Program-made: the position numbers and the translations under genes
Part shown: piece after piece, positions 26,851-34,886 of the stretch
Numbering within the stretch: position 1 is the first letter of the stretch
Layout of the letters: each line of letters begins with the position of its first letter
Notes under the pieces: generated by a model
What the model was told of the DNA's origin: nothing
Seen by the model: only the letters and a program-made list of their open reading frames with translations
The model's database searches: none
Origin: Campylobacter concisus
Lineage (GTDB): Bacteria; Campylobacterota; Campylobacteria; Campylobacterales; Campylobacteraceae
Assembly (NCBI RefSeq): GCF_003048775.2
Contig: NZ_CP049272.1
Coordinates: 62,001 to 126,000, forward strand
Reading direction: 5' to 3'
Length of the DNA: 64,000 nt

Positions 26851-27768
26851 ATGGCAAATATTTCTCTTGATGAATATAAAAACTTAGTTAAAGAAAAAAG
26901 GAAAGAAGGCTTTAAACAGCCTTATGACTTAGTTTATGATAATTTTATTACATTAGGATACGACAAAGTCCCTAAAGAATTCTTTTTAAGTAATGCAAGT
27001 GAAGTTGTTGAAAAACTTAGAAATAGCTGTTGGAGTGAATTTCAGCCATTAGAAAAAGACTTTACTTCAAAAATGCTAAAAGAGTTAGTTGATGATGAGT
27101 ATATCAAAACTCTTACACCAATAGAGGCAATTACTTGGTTTGTGGAAGAATTTCCGGAACATATATATGCTTTGACTTTGTCAAATACTCAAAGTAGGAG
27201 GAGTAGAGCAGGTAAAGAATTTGAAAGTATTATAGAACTCATTTTGATTGGTGCAGGGATTCCACTTGACAGTCAAGGTAATATAGGTAAACAAGAGTTT
27301 GTCAATAAAGGTCTTGGTAAATTGGTAGATTTAGTTTCTCCGGGTGTTTTAGAATACATTGTAAATAAGAGAAATACTGTCTTAATTAGTGCAAAAACCA
27401 CATTAAGAGAAAGATGGCAAGAAGTACCTGAAGAAATGGGAAGAACAGGTGCAAGAGAAATGTTTTTAGCAACTCTTGATACTTCTATTAGCTCTGATGT
27501 ATTGAACACTCTATATGAGGCTAATATACAAGTTACAACAACAAAAAATATAAAAGAAACATATTATTCCGATAATGAAAGGGTATTAACCTTTGAAAAG
27601 TTGGTTGAAATATGTTTAGACAATGTTTCTCATTGGAAAAATTTCAACTACACAGTAGAACAAAATGAGCAAATGATAGAGCTTATCACTAAGCAAATTG
27701 AAAAACACCAAAATCATAAATTTGTAGAAGAATATTATGATGAGAGATTAAAAAACATAAAGAAGTAG
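26851..27768 (+). CDS. Type II restriction endonuclease, EcoRII C-terminal domain type
   Basis: This 305-residue protein's core is characteristic of EcoRII-C enzymes: SRRSRAGKEFESIIELIL (residues 115-132) with the acidic residue after the RAGK helix, a region KLVDLVSPG (157-165), then VLISAKTTLRERWQEV (177-192) holding the catalytic K in the S-A/V-K context and the conserved RW. It lacks the separate EcoRII N-terminal effector domain, so it should act as an ordinary dimeric enzyme like SsoII/PspGI types. It pairs with the divergent C5 methyltransferase. The gene appears intact, in contrast to the broken mobility genes around it. The start ATG has AAAGGAAAAGAG upstream. Confidence 0.8.
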   Translation: MANISLDEYKNLVKEKRKEGFKQPYDLVYDNFITLGYDKVPKEFFLSNASEVVEKLRNSCWSEFQPLEKDFTSKMLKELVDDEYIKTLTPIEAITWFVEEFPEHIYALTLSNTQSRRSRAGKEFESIIELILIGAGIPLDSQGNIGKQEFVNKGLGKLVDLVSPGVLEYIVNKRNTVLISAKTTLRERWQEVPEEMGRTGAREMFLATLDTSISSDVLNTLYEANIQVTTTKNIKETYYSDNERVLTFEKLVEICLDNVSHWKNFNYTVEQNEQMIELITKQIEKHQNHKFVEEYYDERLKNIKK

Positions 27769-27845
27769 ACAAATTAGAATTTGTCGGTATATCATTAAAT
27801 CGCATTTTTTCGATTAAACTATGGAATACAAAGGAGCAAATAATC

Positions 27846-28199
27846 ATGAGCGAACAGAGAATCTATTGCATGGACCTTGTAAAAAAAGAGGATCCGGAAA
27901 AGGCTGTCAGAACACCGTTTTATCAGACAGAATCTACAGGCGGATCGGTCTGGGTTATCAAACCCGGTCAGACATTGCAAAAGCACTATCACCACAATTC
28001 CGACGATATATGGATCGTCCTTCAGGGAGAGGGAATATTCTACCCCCAGCCTAATGAAGAGGTTCCATTCAAGAAAGGCCATGTCATAGTATCGAAGAAA
28101 GACTCCTGCCACGGAGCAAAAAATACTGGAGATGAGGATATCATCTTTGTAAGTATAGTAGCACCTGTCCCTTCCGACTATGATCCTATAAACGAGTGA
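27846..28199 (+). CDS. Small cupin-domain protein, 117 aa
   Basis: A single beta-barrel domain carries cupin motif 1 (KHYHHNSDDIWIVLQGEGIF, with the metal-ligand H-x-H pattern and E/D) and motif 2 (FKKGHVIVSKKDSCHGAKNTG, with the late His). Many such proteins bind a metal and a small molecule; the ligand here is unknown. It starts at an ATG with AAAGGAGCAAATA upstream. Its GC-richer codons differ from the adjacent restriction genes, hinting at a separate origin within the element. It is not known to be part of Tn4451 itself and is best seen as cargo. Confidence 0.75.
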   Translation: MSEQRIYCMDLVKKEDPEKAVRTPFYQTESTGGSVWVIKPGQTLQKHYHHNSDDIWIVLQGEGIFYPQPNEEVPFKKGHVIVSKKDSCHGAKNTGDEDIIFVSIVAPVPSDYDPINE

Positions 28200-28242
28200 C
28201 AGGAAAATAAAATTCCCGTTTGACAAAGGATTGTGATTATAC

Positions 28243-28522
28243 TTGAGAAAGAAAAATGTTTATATAACATTGGGATACATAGCTGTATATCTGGTGATAT
28301 ATTGGTGAGAGCAACTTGATTGGTTGGCTATTTACTAATATTTCAACTGGTGAGCATAGTTATTTATATGGTTGGTTGCTCAGTAGTAATCTGTTTTGGT
28401 ATGCACTTGCGATTTCTGCGCTTCCTTCTCTTTGGGGTAAGTTTAAGTTTTCGGCTGTTACTACGGCGGGATTTATTGTAGGTATTGTAGCAGGCATAAT
28501 CGTTGAGAAATACAAGAAGTAA
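28243..28522 (+). pseudogene. Broken small membrane protein gene
   Basis: A first segment (28243-28308, LRKKNVYITLGYIAVYLVIYW) and a second in another frame (28316-28522, LIGWLFTNISTGEHSYLYGW.. FSAVTTAGFIVGIVAGIIVEKY) read like the start and body of one multi-pass membrane protein separated by a frameshift. The end looks shortened. The second part alone could start at a TTG with GGTGAG upstream. Function is unknown. Confidence 0.4.
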
Positions 28523-28627
28523 GTCAAATTTCAGTTTGTCGAGCTGAATAATACAGATTCAAGACGATAGAAAGTAAAACATCTATCGTCTTTTCTTATG
28601 AAAAAAACTTGAAAGGAGATGAAATTT

Positions 28628-28887
28628 ATGGACAATAAAAACAGAATTAGAAAAAGTAAAAGAAAAGATTGAAAGCAAGTAAGAAGAAAAAAATATGAAA
28701 AGAAACTATCTCAGCTTAAAAATCAGGAAAAGAAAATCAGAAAGCAAACGAGCCTTGAAGAAAGAAAAAAGCGAAACCATAGATTGATAGAGCGAGGAGC
28801 AATCTTAGAAAGTTTAATTGAGGGAGCAAGCGAGAAAAGTAATGAAGAAATAAAGGCTATTTTGCAAAGAGCATTTCAAAAAGACTA
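28628..28887 (+). pseudogene. DUF3847-like element protein, frameshifted
   Basis: It starts at an ATG after AAAGGAGATGAAATTT. TELEKVKEKIESK is followed by a stop; the rest continues in another frame as KKYEKKLSQLKNQEKKIRKQ.. NHRLIERGAILESLIEGASEKSNEEI. This charged N-terminal coil plus the RNHRLIxRGAxLES motif is typical of DUF3847 proteins found beside the transfer origin of Firmicutes integrative elements. Confidence 0.6.
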
Positions 28888-28891
28888 AGAA

Positions 28892-28967
28892 ACGCAAGGA
28901 CATAGTATAATTGTAATTCCCTTAGATTTTCTAAGGGCGCAATTATACACCCTTTAGGTGTCCTTGC
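28892..28967. other. Triple nested inverted repeat, candidate transfer origin
   Basis: Three perfect stems are nested: CGCAAGGACA/TGTCCTTGCG (28892-28901/28958-28967), GTATAATTG/CAATTATAC (28904-28912/28939-28947) and CCCTTAGA/TCTAAGGG (28918-28925/28929-28936). It lies directly after the DUF3847 remnant, where Firmicutes elements usually carry oriT and the relaxase gene. The relaxase gene is missing here. The remaining bases 28968-29429 contain a terminator and AT-rich DNA but no gene. Confidence 0.5.
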
Positions 28968-29141
28968 GACCTGCGGTGCTTTTACCCTTGCGGGGAGCAA
29001 AGAAAAAAGCCGAAGCATTTTTCCGTATTAAAGGCAAAAGACAACTGAATATAATTCATTCGCTTTTTTATCATCAAGGGTAAAGCACATTCACTATCGC
29101 TCACCCTTGACAATAAAAATTTGAAACAGATAGCTTACATT

Positions 29142-29190
29142 AAGCCGACATACTGAAACAACAAAAGTTAAAAGTATAGTCGGCTTTTTC
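29142..29190 (+). terminator. Terminator-like hairpin within the element
   Basis: The left arm AAGCCGACATACT (29142-29154) pairs with AGTATAGTCGGCTT (29173-29186) with one bulge, followed by TTT. Confidence 0.5.
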
Positions 29191-29429
29191 TATTGTACCG
29201 TTTCAAAACGCTCATTCAGTTTATAGAAAAGCAAAAGTATTTTTAAGACCGACATCTAAAACAACAAAAGAAAAATAAGAAGATGACAAATGCCACATTC
29301 CCAAAATGGGAGTGTACCTAAATCAAAGACAGTACTAATCAAAGGGGGTAGTGAAACACGACTTCCTTAAAAGATAAAAGGAGTAACGATTTGTTGCTAC
29401 ATTTTCATAACAAAAGATAGGAGAGAAAA

Positions 29430-30093
29430 ATGGCAGATAAAAGGATGTTTTCAATAAAGATAGTGGATAGCGACTTATTTTTGGATATGCCATTAAGTAG
29501 CCAATGCCTGTATTTTCATCTATCTATGAGGGCAGATGATGATGACTTAAAAATTCTAATTACAAAAGGTTTTGTAATTGTCTTTTAAAGAGGGGTTATA
29601 GTCATTACCTATTGGAAGATAAATAACTACATCAGAAATGACAGACGAAAAGAAACGATGTATCTTGAAGAAAAGCAAAGTATAACGCAAACGGAAAATG
29701 GAGCATATATCAAGGTTGAAAATCTTGGTATACCAAATGACAACCAAGTGTCAACCGTTTGTCCGCATAGTATAGTTAAGGGTAGATTAGATAAGAGGAG
29801 AATAGAACAGGTTGCCCCGGTGTCCCTTTATGGAGAGTATCAAAATATTCATTTAACCGATGAAAAATACCAAAATCTAAAAGATAGGCTGAAAGGTCAT
29901 ACAGATACAATGACTGAAAAGCTATTAAGATATATCAAAAGTAAAGGCACAGACTACAAAGACCACTATGTAACAATCCTTAATTGGTATGAATTGGTAT
30001 GAACAGGATAAAGAAAAGCTATCACAGAAAAATAATCAAAATAAAAGCCATAGAACCTATTCAACCAACTATGAAGACAGCGACAGCCTATAA
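29430..30093 (+). pseudogene. Phage-type replisome organiser / DnaD-like protein, broken
   Basis: The N-terminus MADKRMFSIKIVDSDLFLDMPLS is the usual start of the replisome-organiser proteins of Tn4451-type elements. An in-frame TAA at 29586-29588 interrupts it; the frame continues at RGVIVITYWKINNYIRNDRR. The recognition-helix region between MRADDDD and LKILITK seems shortened. At 29984-30003 a 10-bp tandem duplication (TTGGTATGAA twice) shifts the frame; without it the protein would read NWYEQDKEKLSQKNNQN.. to a stop at 30093. It is certainly non-functional. Confidence 0.7.
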
Positions 30094-30203
30094 AAGGTGT
30101 TTTTAAGGGTTTAATCATAAAAGAGGTGTCAGACTATGGTTAAGATAAAAATAAGCCTTAAAAACGCATTATAGAGCCTGATGTAGAAAAGGAGACTAAA
30201 ATT

Positions 30204-31038
30204 ATGAATGATAAAGAAAATATGATTACTACAAAAATTCAAGGGACAGATTTTATCTACAACAAAGATACTCACTATGAAGAAGACGGACATATCTATT
30301 GCAAGATTTGTAATGAAAGAATAGACGGTAAGGTAATTCCGATGTTGGATAAGCCTATGATTATCAGAACGGCTTGTAAATGTGATAGAGATAGAGCTGA
30401 ACAAGAAAAAACTGTTAAAACAAGATAGGTTGAGACAAAGCTGCTTTATATCCAAAAATCAAATAGCCTACACCTTTAAAAATGCCGATGAAGATACAGA
30501 TAAGGAAATCATCAAAAAAGCAAAGAACTATGTAAAACATTTTGAAGAAATGAGAAAAGATAATGTTGGACTGTTACTTTACGGAAATGTAGGAAGTGGC
30601 AAGACCTATGTAGCTTGTGCTATTGCCAACGCTATAATTACAGAATATAGCCATACAGTAAAAATGAGGAACTTTGCACAGATATTAAACGACTTACAAA
30701 AAGGCGGCTTTAATCTTGATAGAAACGAATATATCGAATAGATAACAAGCCCTACCCTACTAATTCTTGATGATTTTGGAATAGAGAGAAATACAGAATA
30801 TGCCTTAGAGCAAATTTACAATGTAATCAATGCAAGATACCTAAAGGCAAGACCAACCATTATAACTACTAACCTTAATTTCAAAGATATAGAAAAAGAA
30901 CAGGAAGATATAATGCTTGGCAGGATTTATTCAAGGATAATCGAGATGTGTTTACCTCTTAGGATAACGGGACTTGATAGAAGAAAAATACAGAGCAAAG
31001 AAAAGCTGAAGAAAGCACAAAACTTAATAGATGAATGA
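30204..31038 (+). pseudogene. DnaC/IstB-like ATPase, broken
   Basis: The N-terminal zinc-finger part (GHIYCKICNERIDGK.. RTACKCDRDRAEQE) is joined to the ATPase part through a frameshift near 30415. The ATPase has Walker A LYGNVGSGKTYVA and, beyond an in-frame TAG at 30739-30741, Walker B LLILDDFGIER and IITTNLNF (sensor). It ends at 31038. Such proteins load replicative helicase for element replication. With a frameshift and a stop, the gene is dead. Confidence 0.75.
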
Positions 31039-31099
31039 GAGCGATTGGAAAAGTAAAAAATTCTAATCGCTTTTTAATTGCAAGAAAAGGAATGATGAT

Positions 31100-31273
31100 A
31101 TGCAAAAAAATAATACAGAAACAAAAACAATAAAGAAGATTGGAAAAACTACCTATGAAGTTGTTGTACATTTTAATAAAAATACTACTGAAACAATGCA
31201 AGACAAATTGAAACGCATAATGCTTAGAGAAATTGAGAGTGAAAAACATCAAAAAAATGATAAAAATGATTAG
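31100..31273 (+). CDS. tnpW: TnpW-like transposon-encoded protein, 57 aa
   Basis: The short ORF begins at an ATG with AAGGAATGATG upstream. The product has the TnpW pattern: a KKIGKTTYEVVVHFNKNTTETMQDKLKR core and a charged tail. In Tn4451 tnpW is the last gene at the right end, which is also the position here, 28 bp before the element end. The role of TnpW is not known. This gene is intact. Confidence 0.75.
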   Translation: MQKNNTETKTIKKIGKTTYEVVVHFNKNTTETMQDKLKRIMLREIESEKHQKNDKND

Positions 31274-31300
31274 AAAGTCCTTGACAAGTTGTTACAGGTT

Positions 31301-31426
31301 TGGCTCGCTAATCTTTTCTTTGGTCTTTTGGTTAAAAATATCACTAAAATTTGCAGACCTGCCTTGTTTGTGCTGTTGCTTAGTGTATGAATTTATATTG
31401 GTGCTTAAGATGCTAATATCATTCGT
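31301..31426 (-). pseudogene. 5' part of the interrupted Cj0814-like gene
   Basis: Forty-two codons on the minus strand read from ACG at 31426 (TNDISILSTNINSYTKQQH.., SANFSDIFNQKTKEKISEP) to GAGCCA at the element boundary. They resemble the N-terminus of the gene at 14717 (YNSILTKQHYQKQ, FANFLPNTP). An ideal AGGAGG (31433-31438) sits 6 bp upstream of the ACG, so ACG is either a mutated ATG or an unusual start. Joined to 23619 the frame is continuous. Confidence 0.75.
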
Positions 31427-31940
31427 GGTTTGCCTCCTAGCTTCTTGCTTTTTAAGTTTTAATTAAAGTAACCATAAAATAATTGACTATCCAAATTTAT
31501 CAGTCAAAATAAACAAGTGACAAATATGCCAATCACAAAAATTACAAAAATTTACTTTTACTAAGTCATTCTTTGGTGGGACTGATTTAATTCCAGTATG
31601 CGCCAAAATTCAATTCAGATATTAGGGCGAGCATACTCTATGTAGCTACAAAATGTTACCATTTGCATCTCCATAGAGGCTCGCAAGGATAGCTTGCCGC
31701 TCCCTTGACCCACGCTTAAAAAATATTTTCTTTATTAAAGTGGCCATGCAAGATAGGCTTTTTTTAATAAAAGCTTAAGTTGATTAAAGGCAGCCATAAG
31801 AACAAAAATAATTAGACTAAATTATTTTTTATGATCTACAAAATATATTTTAGTATATTTTTAAAATGGCAACGTAACAAATAATGTTTGGAAGTAATAA
31901 ATGAGATGATTATGTAATAAACTTAGTAGAGTCTCTACGT
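31427..31940. other. Intergenic region between the interrupted gene and the relaxase
   Basis: This is AT-rich DNA. The left part is the promoter region of the interrupted gene, with TTGACT/AGTCAA half-sites at 31484-31489 and 31502-31507. A GC-richer patch near 31670-31715 (GGCTCGCAAGGATAGCTTGC, stem GCAAG/CTTGC) could be a mobilization or terminator structure. No gene is seen. Confidence 0.3.
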
Positions 31941-33533
31941 TTAAAACATATCTAGACTTTGAGTTTTTTCCTTGCATACATCACCCACATGGTGATATAT
32001 GCTGGCTTTTTGGGAGTATTCACGCTCCTCTATAAATTCTCTACATATTCTTGTAGCATCTTGTGCTCTATCTGTAAGCTCTCGTATGCTTCTCTCAAAT
32101 TTTGGAATTTTTCTTCTGAATTTTTTAATTTTTCTTCCAAGCAAGATATTGAACTCTCGTACATATCTCTTTGTTGCTGCAAAGATTCCGTTAAGGCGTC
32201 GTTGCAATCTTTGTTCAAGCTCTTGACTTTCTTTATTAGCGCTGTCACATTTGTCCGTAATATCACAAGCTCCTTCTCGCAGTCTTGTTGCAAATTCATT
32301 ATTTCTAATTCGTGTCTGTTCCTTTCGTCTTCGATCATCTTGGTCAAGCGCTCGTTCTCTTCTAGCAATGCTTTCTCTAATGCTGTCATCCTCTACTCCA
32401 TTTTCATTAATATAAATTTCCTGCGCTCGTTCTCTGTTATCTCTTCGTCTTTTGGAATTGATATGTAATATTCCCTCTGGGTCTTGTCTGCAGTAGGTTG
32501 GCTGTATCTCCATTGTTTTGGTATCGCCCAAGCTACTTCTTCCTTTAATATCATTGCGTGCACTACCCAGCCAATTGCTATTCCCAAAATTAGTGCGGTA
32601 GCAACTGATAGCGAGATTATCACCGATCTGTCCTTGTGATGCAAGGATATTGTTTTTTGAAGTTCTTTCGACATATCTTTCTTGATTAAATCTATCTCTT
32701 TTAACAATAAGCTCCTCAAGTTTTCGCCTATTTTCTCTGCACTCTGCTTGTGTATTTCTATCATGGAATTCTCTAATTCTTCTGCTTGAGCTTTGGCTGA
32801 GTTCTCCAAGTCTTTGAGCACTGGTGAAGTCTGCATCGTATATTCCTCCTTTTAGACGATTTTTTGTTTTTTTAGTAGGCAGTATGATCGTTATGCCTTT
32901 TTTGTTGATCCTGGTTATTTCGATACCATTTTGTTTAAGAAGTTCAATCATGTGGTCTCTATTTTTAATATAGCCTTGCTTAACCAGATCGTGCAGCTTT
33001 TGGTCGAGCTCTTCCAAATTTTTATAATGATTGATGTTTTTCTTGCTAGACAATATAGTTTGCTCTTTTGCTGGATCATCTGGACTTGATAGTCCATACT
33101 CATCGTTAATGATCTTTTTAATTAGATCTATTCTAGTTTGATCATATTTAGCAAAATAAGGATTAAATGACCTGTCTGTTTCAAGATCTATCTTAGGGAT
33201 AAGGAAATTTAACTCAAGCCGTCCATCCTTATCAGAATGCTCTACCCATAATACATTTGTACGTTCAAGCATATATTCACCCAAAAGAGCACGTTCAAAA
33301 TCCTTAATGATTTTTAGTTTTTGCTCTTCAGTCAAAAAGTCATACTTCTCTTCAAATGATAAAACACCAAAACAGGTCTTTTGTTTATAGGTGATGCCTT
33401 TTATAATAGCTCTAGTTAAATTTTCATCACCTTTTATAACTCTTGCTGTTCCAGCAGCTTTTCTCTCATTTAAAAGATAATTTATGCTCCCAAGGCCACC
33501 ACCAGTATAAGTACGAAGAAATTTAACTAGCAT
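31941..33533 (-). CDS. mobA: Relaxase / mobilization nuclease (MobA-type)
   Basis: The start is placed at the ATG at 33533 (AAAGGCACTAGTG upstream); a TTG at 33572 lacks a site. The N-terminal half is a MOB-P type relaxase: KFLRTYTGGGLGSINYLLNE, LTRAIIKG, and the metal-binding region with WVEHSDKDGRLELNFLIPKIDL. The catalytic Tyr is probably in the RTYTGG start (inference). It nicks oriT and pilots the strand for conjugative transfer by a helper system. The C-terminal 250 residues are Arg-rich, low in hydrophobic residues and overprinted by two other genes in another frame. The upstream mobC is 47 bp away. Confidence 0.85.
   Translation of the reverse strand: MLVKFLRTYTGGGLGSINYLLNERKAAGTARVIKGDENLTRAIIKGITYKQKTCFGVLSFEEKYDFLTEEQKLKIIKDFERALLGEYMLERTNVLWVEHSDKDGRLELNFLIPKIDLETDRSFNPYFAKYDQTRIDLIKKIINDEYGLSSPDDPAKEQTILSSKKNINHYKNLEELDQKLHDLVKQGYIKNRDHMIELLKQNGIEITRINKKGITIILPTKKTKNRLKGGIYDADFTSAQRLGELSQSSSRRIREFHDRNTQAECRENRRKLEELIVKRDRFNQERYVERTSKNNILASQGQIGDNLAISCYRTNFGNSNWLGSARNDIKGRSSLGDTKTMEIQPTYCRQDPEGILHINSKRRRDNRERAQEIYINENGVEDDSIRESIARRERALDQDDRRRKEQTRIRNNEFATRLREGACDITDKCDSANKESQELEQRLQRRLNGIFAATKRYVREFNILLGRKIKKFRRKIPKFERSIRELTDRAQDATRICREFIEEREYSQKASIYHHVGDVCKEKTQSLDMF
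32030..32389 (-). CDS. Coiled-coil protein nested in the relaxase gene (mobD-like position)
   Basis: This 119-residue, almost fully helical coiled coil (EKALLEENERLTKMIEDER.., SSISCLEEKLKNSEEKFQNL..) is encoded in a different frame inside the relaxase gene. Its ATG is 4 bp after the stop of the upstream nested gene, in GGAGTAGAGGATG, so translation is coupled. The heptad-type hydrophobic pattern is not expected from a chance alternative frame. In ColE1-type plasmids mobD holds a comparable place. The function is unknown. Confidence 0.65.
   Translation of the reverse strand: MTALEKALLEENERLTKMIEDERNRHELEIMNLQQDCEKELVILRTNVTALIKKVKSLNKDCNDALTESLQQQRDMYESSISCLEEKLKNSEEKFQNLREAYESLQIEHKMLQEYVENL
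32393..32836 (-). CDS. MobB-like membrane protein nested in the relaxase gene
   Basis: This 147-residue protein is encoded wholly within mobA in the +1-shifted frame. It has an excellent ribosome binding site, AAGGAGG, 8 bp before its ATG at 32836. Helical N-terminal residues 1-60 are followed by a single transmembrane segment (VIISLSVATALILGIAIGWVVHAMI, in two pieces: residues about 73-97) and a polar tail. In ColE1-family plasmids MobB is likewise nested in mobA and has a membrane segment; it helps the relaxosome reach the transfer pore. The same job is likely here. Confidence 0.75.
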   Translation of the reverse strand: MQTSPVLKDLENSAKAQAEELENSMIEIHKQSAEKIGENLRSLLLKEIDLIKKDMSKELQKTISLHHKDRSVIISLSVATALILGIAIGWVVHAMILKEEVAWAIPKQWRYSQPTADKTQREYYISIPKDEEITENERRKFILMKME

Positions 33534-33580
33534 CACTAGTGCCTTTATTTGTATTGATGCAAAGTAAATCAAGCAACATA

Positions 33581-33910
33581 TTATTTACCCAATGCTTCAT
33601 ACACTTTATGTAAGACATCATTATCGTCCGCTATGATCTTGATACCAACTCTATCTAGGCTTTGCCCACTATTTAATTTGGCAGCTATTTGGTTCATGTT
33701 TTGTCCATGTCTAGATAGTTCAGCTAAAAGCTCTCTCATAATTGGTGCATAAATCTGCTTAGACAACATAGATCTTAGGGCAAATTTTGAGAAAGTTAGG
33801 CCACTTTCTTGTAATTTATCATTAATTACCAACCATTCTGCATTACTTAGCCTAAGTCTTTTAGTTATGACTTTGGTTACCTTGCGTTTTTTTATCTTTT
33901 CAGAACTCAC
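33581..33910 (-). CDS. mobC: MobC-type relaxosome accessory protein
   Basis: This 109-residue protein has a basic N-terminus (KIKKRKVTKVITKRLRLS), a ribbon-helix-helix-like segment (AEWLVINDKLQESGLTFSKFALRSML) and the MobC hallmark ELSRHGQNMNQIAAKLNSG. MobC proteins bind oriT and open it for the relaxase. Its stop is 47 bp before the preferred relaxase start, same strand, one operon. The upstream 365 bp should contain oriT. Confidence 0.85.
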   Translation of the reverse strand: MSSEKIKKRKVTKVITKRLRLSNAEWLVINDKLQESGLTFSKFALRSMLSKQIYAPIMRELLAELSRHGQNMNQIAAKLNSGQSLDRVGIKIIADDNDVLHKVYEALGK

Positions 33911-34275
33911 GTAAATTTACTCCTAATCCAAGAAGAAGCCACTCAAAAATCCTATGTCATAAAATTTTTGGCAGACTTGCTCTTTAAATATCTTTTAAGG
34001 TTATTTTATAAAATTTCACAACCTAAAACAAGGAATTCGGTAGGCTTCAGGCCGCTAAAATGCGTATTTTTTAAAAATACTATGAAATATATAATATAAT
34101 TTTTGTAGCTTTTAAATTTCTCTTAGAAAATTAGTCTAGTATGAAATCAAGAAAATAAAATAATAAAAATATAGAGGTTGTGCTCATCATAAAAAGAGCA
34201 CTTTAGATAGGACAAGTTAGTAACATAAAAATAGTTACTAACAAATCAAAGATGACTGAAAGTCTAGCTTTATGC
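33911..34275. other. Gene-free region, probable oriT location
   Basis: The stretch lies upstream of mobC, the usual oriT position. It contains a GC-rich island AGGCTTCAGGCCGC followed by TAAAATGCGTATTT (34056-34069). A near copy, TAAAGTGCGTATTT, occurs at 36919-36932 beside att 2, again with CAGGCTTTCAGG next to it. MOB-P nic sites often contain GTGCG/TGCG cores. No ORF is seen. Confidence 0.35.
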
Positions 34276-34563
34276 TTAGCTAAATTTATCCTTTAGCATC
34301 TCGTATACTTCGTTATTCTCTCTTTTGCCGACAACTAGCACTAACACTACTATCTCACTATCTTTTACTTGATAGGCCAAGCGGTAGCCGACATCTCTTA
34401 GCTTGATCTTATAGACATCTTCATAGCCTCGTAGCTTGTCTTTGGTAACCTTTGGGTTTTCTAGACGCTCACTTAGCTTCTTTTTAAACTGCACTTTTAT
34501 GCTATTGTCAAGCTTTTGCCACTCTTTTAAAGCACTTGGTAAGAACTCTAACTCATAGCTCAT
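34276..34563 (-). CDS. relE: RelE-family mRNA interferase toxin
   Basis: This 95-residue protein starts YELEFLPSALKEWQKLDNSIKVQFKKKL and continues LRGYEDVYKIKLRDVGYRLAYQV, the classic RelE sheet with the basic K and R residues that position mRNA in the ribosomal A site. The last part EIVVLVLVVGKRENNEVYEML carries the KR-x-x-x-x-Y tail. The gene overlaps the antitoxin stop by 11 bp. It likely cleaves mRNA when the antitoxin is lost; here it would stabilise the mobilizable island. Confidence 0.9.
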   Translation of the reverse strand: MSYELEFLPSALKEWQKLDNSIKVQFKKKLSERLENPKVTKDKLRGYEDVYKIKLRDVGYRLAYQVKDSEIVVLVLVVGKRENNEVYEMLKDKFS

Positions 34564-34804
34564 CTAGACTTACTTTTACTGGCTTTTCACCACTTACTAG
34601 AGCAGCGTCTACTGCTTTGTTTAGATGATACTCTTCTATTATTTCTATCATTTTTTCATAGACAGCACTAGGTACTAGATATGCACTAGGGACATTGTGG
34701 TTTAGTATAGCTACGACATTATCTCCAGCTTGTTTTAAAATTTGAGCTGGAGACTTTTTTAGCTCGCTTATGCTAGCTGTGAAATTTGCTTGTATGGTTT
34801 GCAT
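34553..34804 (-). CDS. Phd/YefM-StbD-type antitoxin
   Basis: This 83-residue protein has the N-terminal Phd-like fold: ANFTASISELKKSPAQILKQAGDNVVAILNHNVPSAYLVP, ending in EKMIEIIEE. The C-terminal 25 residues (KAVDAALVSGEKPVKVSLDEL) should wrap the RelE toxin. It is the first gene in the operon, overlapping the toxin by 11 bp. The start ATG has AGGATAAAA upstream. Confidence 0.85.
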   Translation of the reverse strand: MQTIQANFTASISELKKSPAQILKQAGDNVVAILNHNVPSAYLVPSAVYEKMIEIIEEYHLNKAVDAALVSGEKPVKVSLDEL

Positions 34805-34886
34805 TTTTATCCTTTATTTAATACCTAAAATAATACTAAATAAGATATAAAGATAGTCTTAAAAGTTTATGCTTTGAAATTTACTC

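Noticed and set aside
25567-27768. Restriction-modification pair as native Campylobacter genes
   Set aside because: They lie inside the bounded foreign element, between its recombinase and replication genes, and share its codon character.
31233-31466. 77-codon plus-strand ORF with hydrophobic product across the right end of the foreign element
   Set aside because: It crosses the element boundary and lies opposite the 5' part of the interrupted secreted-protein gene; the hydrophobic look comes from reading that coding DNA antisense.
31959-32468. 169-codon plus-strand ORF opposite the relaxase
   Set aside because: It is antisense to three overlapping minus-strand genes, Ser/Phe/Cys-rich, and has no start signal; the nested minus-strand ORFs are far better supported.
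33533-33572. Upstream TTG start for the relaxase
   Set aside because: It has no ribosome binding site and adds 13 residues before the conserved MLVKFLRTYTGGG start; the ATG at 33533 has AAAGG at usable spacing.
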